From Bradyrhizobium sp. CCBAU 051011 (lineage in GTDB: Bacteria > Pseudomonadota > Alphaproteobacteria > Rhizobiales > Xanthobacteraceae): DNA of 64,000 bases. Location: contig NZ_CP022222.1 in assembly GCF_009930815.1 (NCBI RefSeq), positions 6,490,501 to 6,554,500 of the forward strand, in the 5' to 3' direction. The position numbers and the translations under genes were made by a program. Shown here piece after piece: positions 24,880 to 34,502 of this stretch. How positions within the stretch are numbered: the stretch's first letter is position 1; every line of letters starts with the position of its first letter. The notes beneath the pieces were generated by a model, which worked only from the letters and a program-made list of their open reading frames with translations, searched no databases and was not told where the DNA came from.

Positions 24880-25227
24880 CACGGCTCCAAAAGCCGGCTG
24901 TGGCGAAAAGGGCGACGAACGGAAGCGGTATTGCGACCAATCGATCGGATCGTAATGCAGTCGACGACGATCCATTTTCCTCCAATCCTGGCCAGGTCGG
25001 AGAAGGACGATCGGGTGGTTCCGCCAGCCATGTTGACCTAGATCAAACTTCGCGTCGCGGTCCAGGCGTTCGCTGCCGGCATGACCGCTGAGCCTACGGC
25101 CGGCTTGGCGGCATGCAGCTCGGCGAGGCTGAGAATGCGGCCTTGGCCGAACATTCCGGCGCTCCCGGGGTTTAACAGGCCTGATCGGCCAAACACCGAC
25201 TGAAACACAGATGTCACGGAGGCCAAA
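24880..25227. other. Intergenic region with a FixK/FNR-type box
   Basis: Nearly 350 nt before the YidB gene. It holds the TTGA-N6-TCAA box at 25033-25046. A 62-codon minus-strand frame (25038-25226) and a 39-codon plus-strand frame were seen but have no ribosome site or family match and are not called. Confidence 0.45.
25033..25046 (+). promoter_or_regulatory. FixK/FNR-type binding box
   Basis: TTGACCTAGATCAA is a near-perfect palindrome matching the TTGA-N6-TCAA anaerobox recognised by FNR and bradyrhizobial FixK proteins. A class II site would place the transcript start near 25080, giving a leader of about 150 nt for the YidB-like gene. Oxygen-responsive control of YidB and GlsB is inferred. 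Confidence 0.55.
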
Positions 25228-25686
25228 ATGAGCCGCGGAATGCCATCGATGACTGCACTCCTTGGGATGCTTGCCCTTGCGGGATATCAAAATCGCGACA
25301 AGCTCGCGGAAATATTCAACAGCGCTGTGGGATCCCCTTCCAAACCCGAAGGCGGCAAACAGCCGCCGGGGCAAAGTGATGTGCTGAGTAACATGCTGGG
25401 CGGTGCGGGTATCGGAGGCCTGCTTGGTGGCGGTCTCGGCGAATTATTCGAACAATTCAAGAAGAACGGTCAAGGCGAGGCTGCGGAATCGTGGATCGGC
25501 CACGGCCCCAATAAGGAGATTTCGCCTCCCGAGCTCAAGCAAGCCATCGGTCAGGATGTTTTGGCGACGTTGACGCAGCAGACGGGGCTTTCGCAAGAAG
25601 AAATTCTCGACCGACTTTCGCGAGAACTGCCAACAGCCGTCGACAAATACACGCCGGACGGTCGTCTACCTCCGCGCGACGCTTAA
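25228..25686 (+). CDS. YidB family (DUF937) protein
   Basis: 152 aa. Gly/Leu-rich region [20 protein letters not shown] and the C-terminal domain ([20 protein letters not shown], then [17 protein letters not shown]) are the YidB hallmark. The family is common in proteobacteria and has no established function, and a link to stress or envelope maintenance is only suggested. A ribosome site (CACGGAGG) precedes the ATG. It is followed after 26 nt by the GlsB gene. Confidence 0.88.
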   Translation: MSRGMPSMTALLGMLALAGYQNRDKLAEIFNSAVGSPSKPEGGKQPPGQSDVLSNMLGGAGIGGLLGGGLGELFEQFKKNGQGEAAESWIGHGPNKEISPPELKQAIGQDVLATLTQQTGLSQEEILDRLSRELPTAVDKYTPDGRLPPRDA

Positions 25687-25712
25687 TTCATCGAGCACAG
25701 GGAAATGGTAGG

Positions 25713-25973
25713 ATGAGCATAATCTGGACCATCATTATCGGATTTTTGGCGGGTGTCGTTGCAAAGTTTATCATGCCCGGAAACAATGAGCCGTCAGGGT
25801 TCATTATGACGACCATTCTGGGCATCGTAGGCGCGTTCGTCGCCTCCTATCTCGGGCAAGCTCTCGGTTGGTACAACACGGGCGAGGGGGCCGGTTTCAT
25901 TGGTGCTGTCGTCGGGGCGATCATCGTGCTGCTGATATATGGGTTCTTTGCTGGGAGGCAGCGAGCGGTTTGA
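25713..25973 (+). CDS. GlsB/YeaQ/YmgE-family stress-response membrane protein
   Basis: 86 aa with three hydrophobic segments (IIWTIIIGFLAGVVAKFIMP, GFIMTTILGIVGAFVASYLG and GAVVGAIIVLLIYGFF). Gly-rich small membrane proteins of this family (Transgly-associated) are induced by stress in many bacteria and their mechanism is unknown. It is probably co-transcribed with the YidB gene and converges on ppx. Confidence 0.92.
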   Translation: MSIIWTIIIGFLAGVVAKFIMPGNNEPSGFIMTTILGIVGAFVASYLGQALGWYNTGEGAGFIGAVVGAIIVLLIYGFFAGRQRAV

Positions 25974-26024
25974 GCGCTCTGCTCAATTGGATGCCGCGTT
26001 ATCGACGCGAGAGACCAACGTTCA

Positions 26025-27524
26025 CTACCGCACGATCGATCCGGCGCGCCCGACCAGGCGCGCCAATTGCTTGAAGCGGCTGCCGACGCGGTCGGCGACG
26101 AGGTCGACCATGCGATGCTCGAACACCAGCATCAGCTTGCGGCCCTGGGTGCGGAAGTGGGTCGCGGGCAACACGCCGGTGCGCGCCGCCGAGATCAGGT
26201 GCGCGACGCGGAAGGCGGCGCCGAGAATGCGAGCGCGTTCGTCCATCGCCGGCGGCACCAGCTCGCGGATGCGCTCCGGCGGCTCGTTTTCCTCGCTGAG
26301 GCCTGCGTAGCGATAAAACACTGACAGCGCGACGAAGGCGCGGCCCTGATGGCTGATCGAGCCGAAATTGCCGTTGGTGATCAGGCTCAGCGTCTCCTCG
26401 CCGCGATGATCGGGATGCACGCGCCAGCCGATGTCGGAAAGCAGGCAGGCGGCATGGCGCAGCCTTCGGTCTTCGTCGGTCTCACGCAGCCTCACCACGC
26501 GCACCAGCCGATCGGTCCAGCCGACCAGTTCTTCGGCGTGGCGGGCCGAGCGCGACAGCAGCCCGTTCAGGGTTTGGGCGGCACAGATAAAACCGTCCTT
26601 GGCGCGCTCCTGTTGCGGGAGCATTTCATAGAGCAGGCCTTCACGGACGCCGAAGGTCGAGAACACGATCGTCTTCGGCCGGCCGACAAGGATGATGTAT
26701 TCGAGAACCAGCGCCGCGTAGGTCAGCAGCGGCCGCCGCGCATCGGCGACTACCTCGATATCGGCGAGCATGTTGGCGGCCGCGAGCCGGCGCAAGCGTC
26801 GGGCGAAATCAAGCGCGTCGGCGGCGGGTATCGAATAGCCGTGCATCACGCGCAGCGGATAGCCGCTTTGGACGATGTGGATGCGCGCCAGTGCGCGCCA
26901 GGTGCCGCCGACGGCGTAAAAGGTGCGGCCGCGGGCGGCCTTGAGCTGGGCAACACCGGACAGATCGTCGCGCACGATGCGTTCGGCGCGCTTCAACGAT
27001 TTGTCGGACAGGTCCTGCAGCGCAAGGCTTCCGAGCGGCAACGTGACGCCGCTGTGAACCCGGCTTTTCTGCACGTCGATCAATTCAAGCGAGCCGCCGC
27101 CGAGGTCGCCGACGATGCCGTCGGGATTGTGGATTCCAGAGACGACACCGAGCGCGGAAAGCTTTGCTTCGCGCGGTCCCGATAGGATTTGAATCGGTGT
27201 GCCGCAGATACGCTCGGCCTTGGCGATGAAGTCAGGACCGTTCTTGGCGTCGCGGCAGGCGGCAGTCGCAATGGCGAAGACGCGTCCCACCTGCTGGATA
27301 CGGCACAGCGCCCGGAATCGCCTGAGCGCCGTCAGCGCCCTGGCAACGGCATCCTCGGCCATCAGACCGGTGCTCTGCACCTCGCGGCCGAGCCCGCACA
27401 GCGCCTTCTCATTGAAGATGGTGACAAGGCTGCGCGCCATCGTCTCATAGACGACGAGACGAACCGAGTTCGAACCGATGTCGATGACGGCGACGCTGGA
27501 AGCGCGCTTTCGCGGCCGCTTCAC
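26025..27524 (-). CDS. ppx: Exopolyphosphatase / guanosine pentaphosphatase family (Ppx/GppA)
   Basis: 499 aa, the size of alphaproteobacterial Ppx. The actin-like ATPase-fold motifs are present: VAVIDIGSNSVRLVVYETMA, ATAACRDAKNGPDFI, and GIVGDLGGGSLELIDV for phosphate binding. The C-terminal HD-type helical domain begins near 320 (RHAEELVGWTDRLVRVVRLR). It removes phosphate from polyphosphate ends or converts pppGpp. It lies 12 nt below ppk, so synthesis and breakdown of polyphosphate are encoded together. Confidence 0.93.
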   Translation of the reverse strand: MKRPRKRASSVAVIDIGSNSVRLVVYETMARSLVTIFNEKALCGLGREVQSTGLMAEDAVARALTALRRFRALCRIQQVGRVFAIATAACRDAKNGPDFIAKAERICGTPIQILSGPREAKLSALGVVSGIHNPDGIVGDLGGGSLELIDVQKSRVHSGVTLPLGSLALQDLSDKSLKRAERIVRDDLSGVAQLKAARGRTFYAVGGTWRALARIHIVQSGYPLRVMHGYSIPAADALDFARRLRRLAAANMLADIEVVADARRPLLTYAALVLEYIILVGRPKTIVFSTFGVREGLLYEMLPQQERAKDGFICAAQTLNGLLSRSARHAEELVGWTDRLVRVVRLRETDEDRRLRHAACLLSDIGWRVHPDHRGEETLSLITNGNFGSISHQGRAFVALSVFYRYAGLSEENEPPERIRELVPPAMDERARILGAAFRVAHLISAARTGVLPATHFRTQGRKLMLVFEHRMVDLVADRVGSRFKQLARLVGRAGSIVR

Positions 27525-27536
27525 AGCCGCGGCCCC

Positions 27537-29771
27537 TTATGACGATGGTTGGCGCTCGTTACGGCGCGTGAGCCGGCGCGGCGAAGATTCCTTGAGAGAC
27601 TTTCCACGACCAGACAGGCTCGGATTCGTCATGAAGTAATTGTGCAAGTTGAACGGCTCTTCGCCTTTCGCGGCCTTCATACGCGTTGAGGACCCATCCG
27701 GCAACAACTGCCAGCTCTGCTCGGTATCCTTCAGGTTCGCGACCATGATCTGTTCGAGAACCTGCTGATGTACCGTGGGATTTTGCAGTGGACAGAGCAC
27801 TTCGACGCGGCGGTCGAGGTTCCGCGGCATCATGTCGGCGGACGAGATATACACAGCCGACTTCGGGCCGGGCAGGCCTTGCCCCATACCAAAGCAGTAG
27901 ATTCGGCCGTGCTCAAGGAAGCGGCCGATGATCGATTTGACCCGAATGTTCTCGGAAAATCCGGGAATGCCCGGCCGCAGGCAGCAGATGCCACGCACCA
28001 CCAGGTCGATCGACACGCCGGCCTGCGACGCTTCGTACAGCGCGTCGATGACATCGGGGTCGACCAGCGAGTTCATCTTCATCCAGATCGCTCCCGGCTT
28101 GCCGTGTCGGGCGTGATTGGTCTCGCCTTTGATATGTTCGATGATGCGCTTGCGCAGCGTCAGCGGCGACACCGCCATCCGCTCGATGTCGCTCGGCTCG
28201 GCATAGCCGGTGATGTAGTTGAACACCCGCGCCGCATCGCGGCCGATGATGGGGTCCGAGGTGAAGTAGGAGAGGTCGGTATAGATGCGTGCGGTGACCG
28301 GATGATAATTGCCGGTGCCGGTATGCACATAGGTCGTGAGGTTACCACCCTCGCGCCGCACCACCATCGAAAGCTTCGCGTGCGTCTTCAGTTCGAGGAA
28401 GCCGTACACGACCTGCACGCCGGCGCGTTCGAGGTCGCGCGCCCAGCGGATATTGGCCTCCTCGTCGAACCGCGCCTTCAACTCGATCAGCGCCGTCACC
28501 GACTTGCCGGCCTCGGCGGCCTCGGCCAGCGCGCGCACGATCGGTGAATTGTTCGAGGTGCGATAGAGCGTCTGCTTGATGGCGACGACGTCAGGATCGC
28601 GCGCCGCCTGCTGCAGGAACTGCACGACGACGTCGAAGGATTCATAGGGGTGATGGACGATCAGGTCCTTTTGCCGGATCGCCGCGAAGATGTCGCCGCC
28701 ATGGTCGCGCACCCGCTCGGGATGCCGCGGCACATAGGGTGTGAATTCGAGGTCGGGCCGGTCGAGCCGCGTGAGCTGCGAGAGCTCGTTCATCGCCAGC
28801 ACGCCATCGACCAGAAACACTTCGTCGTCCGCCGCCGAAAGCGCTTGCCGCACAAAGGCGCACAGCTCTTCGGGCATCTTGGCTTCCATCTCCAGCCGGA
28901 TCACCGAGCCGCGCCGCCGCCGCTTCAACGCGGTCTCGAACAGGCGGACCAGGTCTTCGGCCTCTTCCTCGATTTCGAGTTCGGAGTCTCTGATGATGCG
29001 GAAAGCGCCTTGGCCCTTCACGGTGTAGCCGGGGAACAGGCGGCCGATGAACAGGCCGGTGGCCTGCTCCAGCGGGATCAGATGCACGGCGCCATCGCCG
29101 GTCGGAGGCATGCGGATGAAGCGGTCGATCTTGCCGGGCATGCGGATCAGCGCGTTCATCGCCTTGCCGTCGGAAGTCCGCGCCAATTGCAGCGCGATGG
29201 TGAAGCCGAGGCTCGGGATGAAGGGGAAGGGGTGCGCCGGATCGATCGCCAGCGGCGTCAGCAGCGGGAAGATGTTACGGAGGAAGTGATCCTCGAGCCA
29301 GCCGCGCTCCGTCTTGGTGAAGTCGTGGCCGTCGACCAGCTTGATGCCGGCATCCGAAAGCATGGCGCGCAGATCGCGCCAGATCGCCTGCTGGTCGGAA
29401 GCGAGCTCCGAAACCGTCTTGTTGATGAGGGAGAGCTGCTCGGACGGCGTGAGCCCGTCGGGGCTGCGTTCGGCAATGCCTTCGCGGACCTGTGCCTTGA
29501 TACCGGCGACGCGGACCATGAAGAACTCATCAAGGTTATTGGCGGAAATCGACAGGAACCGCACCCGCTCCAGCGCGGGATGGCCGGGATTGACCGATTC
29601 CTCGAGCACCCGACGGTTGAAATGCAGCCAGGATAGTTCCCGGTTGATGAACCGCTCGGGGCTGGTGGCAATCGCGGGAGGCGCCTCGGCAATTTGTTCT
29701 TTTTCTTTGATATCAATAACTTGGGCCGATTCCATGAGGCTTTGATCCATCTCGGGCTGGGGCGCCGGCAT
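27537..29771 (-). CDS. ppk: Polyphosphate kinase 1
   Basis: 744 aa. Makes polyphosphate from ATP by way of a phosphohistidine. Recognisable stretches are the N-terminal [40 protein letters not shown], the PLD-like core [20 protein letters not shown] with the catalytic histidine, and [20 protein letters not shown]. The first 40 residues are variable, so the start could be the ATG at 29771 or the Met seven codons in. A Pho-box-like sequence lies about 40 nt upstream. The operon continues into ppx. Confidence 0.95.
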   Translation of the reverse strand: MPAPQPEMDQSLMESAQVIDIKEKEQIAEAPPAIATSPERFINRELSWLHFNRRVLEESVNPGHPALERVRFLSISANNLDEFFMVRVAGIKAQVREGIAERSPDGLTPSEQLSLINKTVSELASDQQAIWRDLRAMLSDAGIKLVDGHDFTKTERGWLEDHFLRNIFPLLTPLAIDPAHPFPFIPSLGFTIALQLARTSDGKAMNALIRMPGKIDRFIRMPPTGDGAVHLIPLEQATGLFIGRLFPGYTVKGQGAFRIIRDSELEIEEEAEDLVRLFETALKRRRRGSVIRLEMEAKMPEELCAFVRQALSAADDEVFLVDGVLAMNELSQLTRLDRPDLEFTPYVPRHPERVRDHGGDIFAAIRQKDLIVHHPYESFDVVVQFLQQAARDPDVVAIKQTLYRTSNNSPIVRALAEAAEAGKSVTALIELKARFDEEANIRWARDLERAGVQVVYGFLELKTHAKLSMVVRREGGNLTTYVHTGTGNYHPVTARIYTDLSYFTSDPIIGRDAARVFNYITGYAEPSDIERMAVSPLTLRKRIIEHIKGETNHARHGKPGAIWMKMNSLVDPDVIDALYEASQAGVSIDLVVRGICCLRPGIPGFSENIRVKSIIGRFLEHGRIYCFGMGQGLPGPKSAVYISSADMMPRNLDRRVEVLCPLQNPTVHQQVLEQIMVANLKDTEQSWQLLPDGSSTRMKAAKGEEPFNLHNYFMTNPSLSGRGKSLKESSPRRLTRRNERQPSS

Positions 29772-29810
29772 TTATTTAAGCGAATGCCGCCCAAACCATG
29801 TGATATTCCG

Positions 29811-29828
29811 ATGACGTTTCAATGACAT
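29811..29828 (-). promoter_or_regulatory. Pho-box-like direct repeat upstream of ppk
   Basis: On the minus strand ATGTCAT-TGAA-ACGTCAT has the 7-4-7 layout of a Pho box (CTGTCAT-N4-CTGTCAT), with 6/7 and 5/7 matches. It lies 40 nt before the ppk start. PhoB control of ppk under phosphate limitation is known in other bacteria. A GGAAC element (29833-29837), 16 nt ahead of a CGTC, partly overlaps it and could be a weak EcfG site. Confidence 0.5.
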
Positions 29829-29886
29829 TGATGTTCCGCCCAATGCCGCCGTCAAGGCGACAGGACGCAGCACGCACCCTCGCCCT

Positions 29887-30564
29887 TCAGGCGTTCCGCA
29901 GCAGTTCTGCGGCCAGGGCCCGGGTCACGGGCCGGCCGAGCCGCAGCGCCTCGGTATCCAGAAGCTCGATCGCCCGGCGGGCGGCGGCATAGGAGCGCTC
30001 GATCCGGCTGGCGAGATAGCTCACAACCGTCTCGTCGATGCTCAACTGGCGGTCGGCGCAGAATTTGACGATCAGGCCGCGAAACAACAGGTCGTCGGGC
30101 GGCAACAGCGACACGGCGGGTGCGGCGCGCAGCCGCGACCTGAGATCGCGCAATTCGAGCTCGAACGAAGCCGGCGGAACGCGAGCCGTGATCAGGATGA
30201 AAGCCCCGTCCTCGCGCGCCAGATTCAGGAGGTGAAACATTGCGCGCTCATCGAAGTCGGCCGGCTTCAGGTCTTCGACCACCAATGCCCCGGTTGTGAG
30301 CGCACCGGGGACGGAAGCGGGGGTAAGCGCGTGTGCCGATATCGAGCGCGCGCCGGCCTGTTCGGCCCAGATCGCGGCGAGGTGGCTCTTGCCGGAGCCC
30401 TCCGGTCCCATCAGCACCATCACGCGGTTCGGCCAGTCCGGCCAGCTTTCGATCAGCGCGAGCGCGGCTTCATTGGCAGGCCCTTCCAGGAAATTGTCGC
30501 GGGTCAGGCTCTCCGCATGCGGCAGCGAGAAAGCAAGCTGACGAGGTTGAACGCGAACTGCCAC
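29887..30564 (-). CDS. hdaA: DnaA-related regulatory ATPase HdaA
   Basis: 225 aa from the GTG at 30564, which has GGAG 6 nt before it; the longer frame to 30594 has no such site. The family start QPRQLAFSLPHAESLTRDNF is followed by Walker A GPEGSGKSHLA, a Walker B-like LVVEDLKPADFDE and a C-terminal lid with YLASRIERSYAAARRAIELL. It lacks the DnaA DNA-binding domain. HdaA works with the sliding clamp to hydrolyse ATP on DnaA and so prevents re-initiation of replication. It sits between the phosphatidyltransferase gene and ppk on the same strand. Confidence 0.88.
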   Translation of the reverse strand: MAVRVQPRQLAFSLPHAESLTRDNFLEGPANEAALALIESWPDWPNRVMVLMGPEGSGKSHLAAIWAEQAGARSISAHALTPASVPGALTTGALVVEDLKPADFDERAMFHLLNLAREDGAFILITARVPPASFELELRDLRSRLRAAPAVSLLPPDDLLFRGLIVKFCADRQLSIDETVVSYLASRIERSYAAARRAIELLDTEALRLGRPVTRALAAELLRNA

Positions 30565-30661
30565 GCAAGTCTCCAGGCCGGGATTCCAGGGCATTCATAG
30601 CGTTTTCAAGCGAAATGGCTACGGGTTCGCGTGAGGAAAACGCATCAAATAAAGGAAGAAG

Positions 30662-31204
30662 CTAGCGCGCTTCGATCGTGCTCATGTGCCGAACCCACTC
30701 GACGAGATAGAGCGAGACCGAAACCAAAGTAAAGACTGTAACAAAACCCATCAGGATCACGTCATAGGGCGCCGGCTTGAAATTGAAACCGAGCGAGGCC
30801 AGCACCAGCGCTGCGAACGCCACCTGCGCCACCGTGTTGAGCTTCGACACCATCAGGGGTTTCATTGGGATCGGCTTGTCGAACAGCCATGACACGATCA
30901 CCGCCGTGACGATCATGATGTCGCGCGACACCACCAGGATGACGAGCCAGCGCGGAACCGCGCCCCAGATGCCGAGCGCCACGAAGATCGAAACCAGGAG
31001 CGCCTTGTCGGCGAGCGGGTCGAGCAGGGCGCCGAGCTCGCTCGACATGTTGAAGCGCTTGGCGAGAAAGCCATCGACGGCGTCGCTGACGCCTGCAACG
31101 ACGAAGATCGCAAACGCAATTTCCATCTGGCTGGAAACGATCGCCCAGACGATGACCGGGACCAGAATGATGCGCCCCAGCGTAATGATGTTCGGAATAC
31201 TCAA
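30662..31204 (-). CDS. CDP-alcohol phosphatidyltransferase (PgsA-like)
   Basis: 180 aa, about five membrane helices. The metal-binding signature is present: [20 protein letters not shown] followed by LADK, which holds the D-G-x2-A-x-R, G and paired aspartates. The size and opening [20 protein letters not shown] fit phosphatidylglycerophosphate synthase or the small cardiolipin-synthase type. It makes membrane phospholipid from CDP-diacylglycerol. It is divergent from purM and upstream of hdaA. Confidence 0.9.
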   Translation of the reverse strand: MSIPNIITLGRIILVPVIVWAIVSSQMEIAFAIFVVAGVSDAVDGFLAKRFNMSSELGALLDPLADKALLVSIFVALGIWGAVPRWLVILVVSRDIMIVTAVIVSWLFDKPIPMKPLMVSKLNTVAQVAFAALVLASLGFNFKPAPYDVILMGFVTVFTLVSVSLYLVEWVRHMSTIEAR

Positions 31205-31354
31205 CTCGGTCGCTTCCCGGCTCCCGGCCTTAGATCCGGCCCCTGGCGGGTTCAGCCGGCTCTTATCTACATAGTATATGCGCCAAGCGCTTGCGAGCCA
31301 TTGCAGGATCGCGGAATTCCTCGTAACCAGCGGTCATCATACTGGAATTTGGGC

Positions 31355-32428
31355 ATGAACGACCGCAAAAACGGGCTGACTTACGCGGATTCGGGGGTCG
31401 ATATCGACGCAGGCAACCGCCTGGTCGACCTCATCAAGCCGATGGTGCGCGCCACCGCCCGGGCCGGCGCCGACGCCGAAATCGGCGGATTCGGCGGGCT
31501 GTTCGACCTCAAGGCGGCGGGGTTCAAGGACCCCGTCCTGGTGGCGGCGACCGACGGCGTCGGCACCAAGGTCAAGATCGCGATCGAGACCGGGCTGCAT
31601 GGCGGCATCGGCATCGACCTGGTGGCGATGTCGGTCAACGACCTCGTGGTGCAGGGCGCGGAACCGCTGTTCTTCCTCGACTATTTTGCCTGCGGCAAGC
31701 TCGACCCCGAGGCCGCGGCGGCCATCGTGGCCGGCGTCGCCGAGGGCTGCCGGGAGTCCGGTTGCGCCCTGATCGGCGGCGAGACCGCCGAGATGCCGGG
31801 CCTCTACAAGGACGGCGATTACGACCTCGCGGGCTTTGCGGTCGGGGCTGCCGAGCGCGGCACGCTGTTGCCGAGCGCGGATATCGCGGTGGGCGACGCC
31901 GTGATCGGACTGGCCTCGTCGGGCGTTCACTCCAACGGCTTTTCGCTGGTCCGCAAGATCGTGGAAAACTCCGGCCTCGGCTTCGGTGCGCCGGCGCCGT
32001 TCTCGCCGGTCATGACGCTGGGCGGCGCGCTGCTGGCGCCGACGCGGCTCTATGTGAAATCGTGCCTGCGCGCGATCCGCGAGACCGGCGCGATCAAAGG
32101 CCTCGCCCACATCACCGGCGGCGGCTTCACCGACAACATTCCGCGCGTGCTGCCAAAACATCTCGGCGTCGGCATCGATCTGGCGCGGCTGCCGGTATTG
32201 CCGGTGTTCAAATGGCTGGCCGAGCAGGGCGGTATCGCCGAGCTCGAATTGCTGCGCACCTTCAACTGCGGCATCGGCATGATCGCAATCGTCAAGCCGG
32301 ATGCGGTCGAGAAGGTAACGGAGATCCTCACCGAAAGCGGCGAGACCGTCGCCTTGCTCGGCGAAGTGATCCCGGCGTCGGGCGAACATCGCGTAGTCTA
32401 TAACGGCCATCTCGATCTCGCCCCATGA
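31355..32428 (+). CDS. purM: Phosphoribosylformylglycinamidine cyclo-ligase (AIR synthetase)
   Basis: 357 aa. Closes the imidazole ring in purine synthesis using ATP. Motifs are [59 protein letters not shown] and [20 protein letters not shown]. The ATG at 31355 gives the usual N-terminus, and the frame upstream to 31301 is not used. It overlaps purN by ATGA. Confidence 0.97.
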   Translation: MNDRKNGLTYADSGVDIDAGNRLVDLIKPMVRATARAGADAEIGGFGGLFDLKAAGFKDPVLVAATDGVGTKVKIAIETGLHGGIGIDLVAMSVNDLVVQGAEPLFFLDYFACGKLDPEAAAAIVAGVAEGCRESGCALIGGETAEMPGLYKDGDYDLAGFAVGAAERGTLLPSADIAVGDAVIGLASSGVHSNGFSLVRKIVENSGLGFGAPAPFSPVMTLGGALLAPTRLYVKSCLRAIRETGAIKGLAHITGGGFTDNIPRVLPKHLGVGIDLARLPVLPVFKWLAEQGGIAELELLRTFNCGIGMIAIVKPDAVEKVTEILTESGETVALLGEVIPASGEHRVVYNGHLDLAP

Positions 32429-33078
32429 AACGCCGTGTCGCCATCCTGATCTCGGGGCGCGGATCGAACATGGCCGCGCTGATCGATGCGGCGAAAGCTG
32501 CCGACTTTCCGGCCGAGATCGTCGCCGTCATCTCCAACCGGGGCGATGCGCTGGGGCTAGAGCGGGCGGCTGCGAACGGCGTCCCGACGATCGTCATCGA
32601 GAGTAAGCCGTTCGGCAAGGATCGCGCCGGCTTCGAAGCGGTGCTGCAGCGGGCGCTCGAAGAACGGAAGGTCGAACTGATCTGCCTCGGCGGCTTCATG
32701 CGCCTGTTCACCGCGGAGTTCGTGCAGCGCTGGTACGGCAAGATGCTCAACATCCATCCCTCGCTGCTGCCGTCCTTTCCGGGCCTCGATCCGCACGGCC
32801 AGGCGTTGCAGGCCGGGGTGAAGATCTCGGGCGCCGCCGTGCATTTCGTGATTCCTGAAACCGACGCCGGCCCGATCGTGATGCAGGGCGCGGTTGAAGT
32901 GGCCGATGACGATACGCCGGAGGCGCTATCGCAGCGCATCCTTGGCATCGAGCATCGCATCTATCCCGAGGCGCTGCGTTTGCTTGCGAGCGGCAAGCTT
33001 CGCCTCGAAGGCGACATCTGCAAGACCGCCGGCGGGTCCGACCGCGACGGCACCCTGATTTCGCCGCGGACGATCTGA
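32425..33078 (+). CDS. purN: Phosphoribosylglycinamide formyltransferase
   Basis: 217 aa. Transfers the formyl group from 10-formyltetrahydrofolate to GAR. Visible are the substrate loop [37 protein letters not shown] with the catalytic histidine region, [20 protein letters not shown] and the active-site aspartate within it. It is translationally coupled to purM, the usual arrangement in alphaproteobacteria. Confidence 0.97.
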   Translation: MKRRVAILISGRGSNMAALIDAAKAADFPAEIVAVISNRGDALGLERAAANGVPTIVIESKPFGKDRAGFEAVLQRALEERKVELICLGGFMRLFTAEFVQRWYGKMLNIHPSLLPSFPGLDPHGQALQAGVKISGAAVHFVIPETDAGPIVMQGAVEVADDDTPEALSQRILGIEHRIYPEALRLLASGKLRLEGDICKTAGGSDRDGTLISPRTI

Positions 33079-33143
33079 TATTATCTGCCGATGTGCGCGA
33101 ACGAGCGCGAGAGCCGCGCCCCGCAAGATACATCGAGGGTTCC

Positions 33144-33875
33144 ATGATCACGCTCTATGGCTCCGGGCCCAATTTTGGCCTTCCCGACGCAAGCCCCTTC
33201 GTGACCAAGGCCGAGACCTTGCTGCGGATGTCGAAGCTGCCGTTCGAAAAGGCGCTGATGAGTTTTTCGAAGGCGCCGAAGGGCAAGATTCCCTACATCG
33301 AGGATGACGGCCAGTTGCTCGGCGACTCCACCTTGATCCGCTGGCACCTCGAAAAGAAATACGGCATCGATTTCGATCAGGGACTCAGTGCCGAGCAGCT
33401 CGCCGTCGCCTGGGCCTTCGAGAAGATGGCGGAGGATAATTTATACTGGGCGAGCGTCTACTTCCGCTGGATGATCGACGACAATTTCCGCAAAGGGCCG
33501 GTCAACTTCTTCAAGGGCGTGCCTGCGCCGGTCCGGCCCGTCGTCGTCTCGATGATCCGCCGCCGCCTGCGCAAGACGCTGCACGGGCAGGGGATCGGCC
33601 GTCACTCCGCCGACGAGATCACCGCGATTGGAATCCGCTCGATCGATGCGATGGCGGCCTATCTCGGCGACAAGCTGTTCTTCATGGGCAAGGAGCCCAC
33701 CGGCATCGACGCCACGATATTCGCCTTCGCGGTCAGTGCGATCTGTCCGCTGTTCGAATCGGATTTGCAGCGGGCGGCGGCGGGCCACGCCAATTTGCGG
33801 CGCTATGTCAGCCGGATGACTGCGCGATTCTATCCGGAACTCCGAGAGATCGCGGGCTGCGAGGCGGCGGCCTAA
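33144..33875 (+). CDS. Glutathione S-transferase-like protein (Fax/metaxin type)
   Basis: 243 aa. A thioredoxin-like N-terminal domain (ITLYGSGPNFGLPDASPFVT, then KGKIPYIEDDGQLLGDSTLI) is followed by an all-helical domain (FFMGKEPTGIDATIFAFAVS). It belongs to the divergent GST branch related to failed-axon-connections and metaxin proteins rather than classical detoxifying enzymes. The ATG at 33144 has GAGG upstream. It follows purN by 65 nt and ends at a strong hairpin facing the cold-shock gene. Substrate unknown. Confidence 0.88.
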   Translation: MITLYGSGPNFGLPDASPFVTKAETLLRMSKLPFEKALMSFSKAPKGKIPYIEDDGQLLGDSTLIRWHLEKKYGIDFDQGLSAEQLAVAWAFEKMAEDNLYWASVYFRWMIDDNFRKGPVNFFKGVPAPVRPVVVSMIRRRLRKTLHGQGIGRHSADEITAIGIRSIDAMAAYLGDKLFFMGKEPTGIDATIFAFAVSAICPLFESDLQRAAAGHANLRRYVSRMTARFYPELREIAGCEAAA

Positions 33876-33896
33876 GTTCAGGGCAAAAGCAAAATC

Positions 33897-33915
33897 CCCC
33901 GGCGAGGCCGGGGGC
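33897..33915. terminator. Bidirectional hairpin terminator between GST and cold-shock genes
   Basis: CCCCCGGC-GAG-GCCGGGGG is a perfect 8-bp stem with a 3-nt loop, flanked by short T-rich tracts on both strands. It sits between two convergent genes, so it should stop transcription both ways. Confidence 0.85.
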
Positions 33916-33934
33916 AATTTGCGTGGATGGAGTC

Positions 33935-34144
33935 TTAAGTGACCTTGAGGTTTTCCGCGGACGTCTTGCCGCGGTTTTCGACAAGGTCGTACTCAATGTG
34001 CTGGTTCTCGTTGAGAGTGGTGAGTCCCGCGCGCTCGACGGCCGAGATGTGGACGAACACGTCCTTCTCGCCGACCGCCGGCTTGATGAACCCATACCCC
34101 TTGGTGGGGTTGAACCACTTGACGCTGCCCTTCTGCATCGCCAT
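33935..34144 (-). CDS. Cold-shock-domain protein (CspA family)
   Basis: 69 aa. A single cold-shock domain with both RNA-binding motifs, KGYGFIKP (RNP1) and VFVHISAV (RNP2). It binds single-stranded RNA or DNA and acts as an RNA chaperone. GGAGACAGG precedes the ATG. The region upstream is long enough for a regulated 5' leader, though none can be shown from one sequence. Confidence 0.97.
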   Translation of the reverse strand: MAMQKGSVKWFNPTKGYGFIKPAVGEKDVFVHISAVERAGLTTLNENQHIEYDLVENRGKTSAENLKVT

Positions 34145-34502
34145 CGCCTGTCTCCAAGTTTAGACTAGATACAAAAAAGACGCGGCCACGTTCTCCACGT
34201 GCCACGCCACAAACGGGCTCCCCGGTAGCTGCTAGATTTCCTGGTCGCGAAACGCACAGTCGAACGGCCTGAATCCGATTGTGCGTCGGATTGCAACACG
34301 AAATTTTGGCGTTCGCAAGAGTTCTGGCGCGCGACGAAACTTGGTCACGATGTCGCGCGAGCTGTGGCAGCCGAACAACAATGACGCGTATTCGGTGACG
34401 GGCTGGGGGGCTGACCGATTGACCCTTCGGGTGAACCGGGTGCAAATCGCTGCAGTTGATCGGGATTTTGCGCATTTTCGGGCCGCGCTTCTGCCCTTGG
34501 GA
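34145..34502. other. Divergent intergenic region of cold-shock and autotransporter genes
   Basis: About 360 nt. It should carry the cold-shock gene promoter and leader on the minus strand and the autotransporter promoter on the plus strand. The autotransporter frame stays open back to 34281 but no ribosome site or signal peptide supports that extension. No repeat was recognised. Confidence 0.4.

Noticed and set aside
25038..25226. 62-codon minus-strand frame in the gap before the YidB gene
   Set aside because: It ends inside the FixK-type box and its ATG overlaps the YidB ribosome site, and nothing identifies a family.
34281..34502. N-terminal extension of the autotransporter
   Set aside because: It would bury the signal peptide inside the protein and has no ribosome site.
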